Source: Paraeggerthella hominis
Lineage (GTDB): Bacteria; Actinomycetota; Coriobacteriia; Coriobacteriales; Eggerthellaceae
Assembly (NCBI RefSeq): GCF_021044775.1
Contig: NZ_JAJNOQ010000004.1
Location: 124,001 to 188,000 of the forward strand
Reading direction: 5' to 3'
DNA: 64,000 bases
Part shown: positions 63,380 through 64,000 of the stretch, in pieces
Numbering within the stretch: position 1 is the first letter of the stretch
Layout: each line of letters starts with the position of its first letter
Translations under genes and position numbers: made by a program
The notes under the pieces: generated by a model
What the model saw: the letters and a program-made list of their open reading frames with translations, nothing else
Database searches by the model: none
Told to the model about the DNA's origin: nothing

Positions 63380-64000
63380 CTAAACCGCCCCGTCCTCAAG
63401 CGAGCCGTGCGCCAAATCGATCAGCTCTTGGCGGTTGTTCACGCCGGTCTTCTGATAGATGTGCCTGATGTGCGTGCTGACCGTTCCCGCCGATATGAAC
63501 AGCGTCTCCTGAATGCGCGATATGGTTCGCCCTTCCAGCAAAAGCGGCAAGACGTCGGTTTCGCGCGGCGAAAGCCCGAAGCGATCGGCGATAACGTCGC
63601 AAGGATCAACCTGGCTTTCCCGGCTTTCCTCGGCGTCCTCCGAAACAGGCGCGACCATGCTGACCTCGCCAATGCCTATTTTGATCAGGTCGGTTTCCGT
63701 GAACAGGAACAGATGCGCAATGAACAGGATCGACACGGCCACCAACGTCACCACGGTAAGATCGAACAGGGGGATGCCGGTAGCCTCCAGGGAATGAGCG
63801 AGCAAGGATCCCATGGTTTCGCCGCCGTACAGGGCAACGAATCCCAGCCCGATCGCTCGTGCGGCCCCAATCTTGAAACTGGTTGCCACGTCGATGCATA
63901 CCACGCACAGCACCATGACGTAGCAATGGTATCCGCCGAATATGAGCGCGCTCGAATACGTGTTGTTGTCCGCCAGAAACGGCGTGGACAAGCAGCCCAG
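63380..64000 (-). CDS. Membrane-anchored LuxR-type transcriptional regulator 5 (5' end outside window)
   Basis: About 206 codons of the C-terminal half are visible. At least four helices (GYHCYVMVLCVVCIDVATSF...VVTLVAVSILFIAHLFLF) precede a short linker and the HTH LSPRETDVLPLLLEGRTISRIQETLFISAGTVSTHIRHIYQKTGVNNRQELIDLA. The frame is open at base 64000, so the N-terminus is missing. It is followed by the LysR-LuxR chimera. Confidence 0.88.
   Translation of the reverse strand: MGCLSTPFLADNNTYSSALIFGGYHCYVMVLCVVCIDVATSFKIGAARAIGLGFVALYGGETMGSLLAHSLEATGIPLFDLTVVTLVAVSILFIAHLFLFTETDLIKIGIGEVSMVAPVSEDAEESRESQVDPCDVIADRFGLSPRETDVLPLLLEGRTISRIQETLFISAGTVSTHIRHIYQKTGVNNRQELIDLAHGSLEDGAV

Overview
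The window is GC-rich DNA with dense, often translationally coupled genes. It carries a repertoire typical of anaerobic gut Actinobacteria of the family Eggerthellaceae (Eggerthella/Gordonibacter-like). The indicators are many Tat-exported FAD-dependent reductases paired with membrane-embedded LuxR-type regulators, a Tad pilus locus without an outer-membrane secretin, a Cna-B surface protein with a sortase-like signal, and NapG/NapH-type iron-sulfur electron carriers. The assignment rests on gene content only.

Layout. 1-3 kb: ferrous iron uptake operon (FeoA-like, FeoA, FeoB; feoB runs off the left edge) behind a palindromic candidate operator. 3.2-5.2 kb: threonine synthase and a ModE-like DNA-binding protein. 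5.2-10.5 kb: NarL-type two-component system divergent from an ABC-2 exporter (one ATPase, two permeases). 30.4 kb down to 10.6 kb, minus strand: a roughly 20 kb chain of Tad pilus genes, mostly overlapping by ATGA or GTGA. It holds two complete RcpC/TadA/TadB/TadC sets but one TadZ and one prepilin peptidase, and ends with a secreted InlB-repeat protein. 30.9 kb: tRNA-Val(TAC) and a strong terminator. 31-35 kb: Cna-B surface protein, MFS exporter, AlkA-type DNA glycosylase.

35-51.5 kb: a respiratory reductase island. Four Tat/lipobox FAD reductases (36.1, 41.6, 47.0 and 49.7 kb) are interspersed with three membrane LuxR regulators. One reductase has a six-haem cytochrome partner, one carries its own FMN-binding domain, and two have neither. 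A cyclophilin and a flavodoxin/ferredoxin fusion lie between them. A decayed fifth reductase start at 49.4 kb is cut off by a 251-bp repeat whose second copy lies at 55.0 kb.

51.5-64 kb: a HipBA toxin-antitoxin module with three operator repeats, another membrane LuxR regulator, a U32-like protein whose stop codon lies in the second repeat copy, and a minus-strand group of a ferredoxin, NapH-like, NapG-like and TorD-like proteins, an unknown acidic protein and a UvrD-like protein lacking visible helicase motifs. These look like accessory and electron-transfer parts for a molybdoenzyme whose catalytic subunit is not in the window. The right end has an unusual LysR-HTH/LuxR-HTH protein and a LuxR membrane regulator cut by the window edge.

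The most distinctive items are the double Tad machinery, the dispersed 251-bp repeat and its link to a broken reductase gene, the LysR-LuxR chimera, and the palindromes in the reductase/LuxR intergenic regions.
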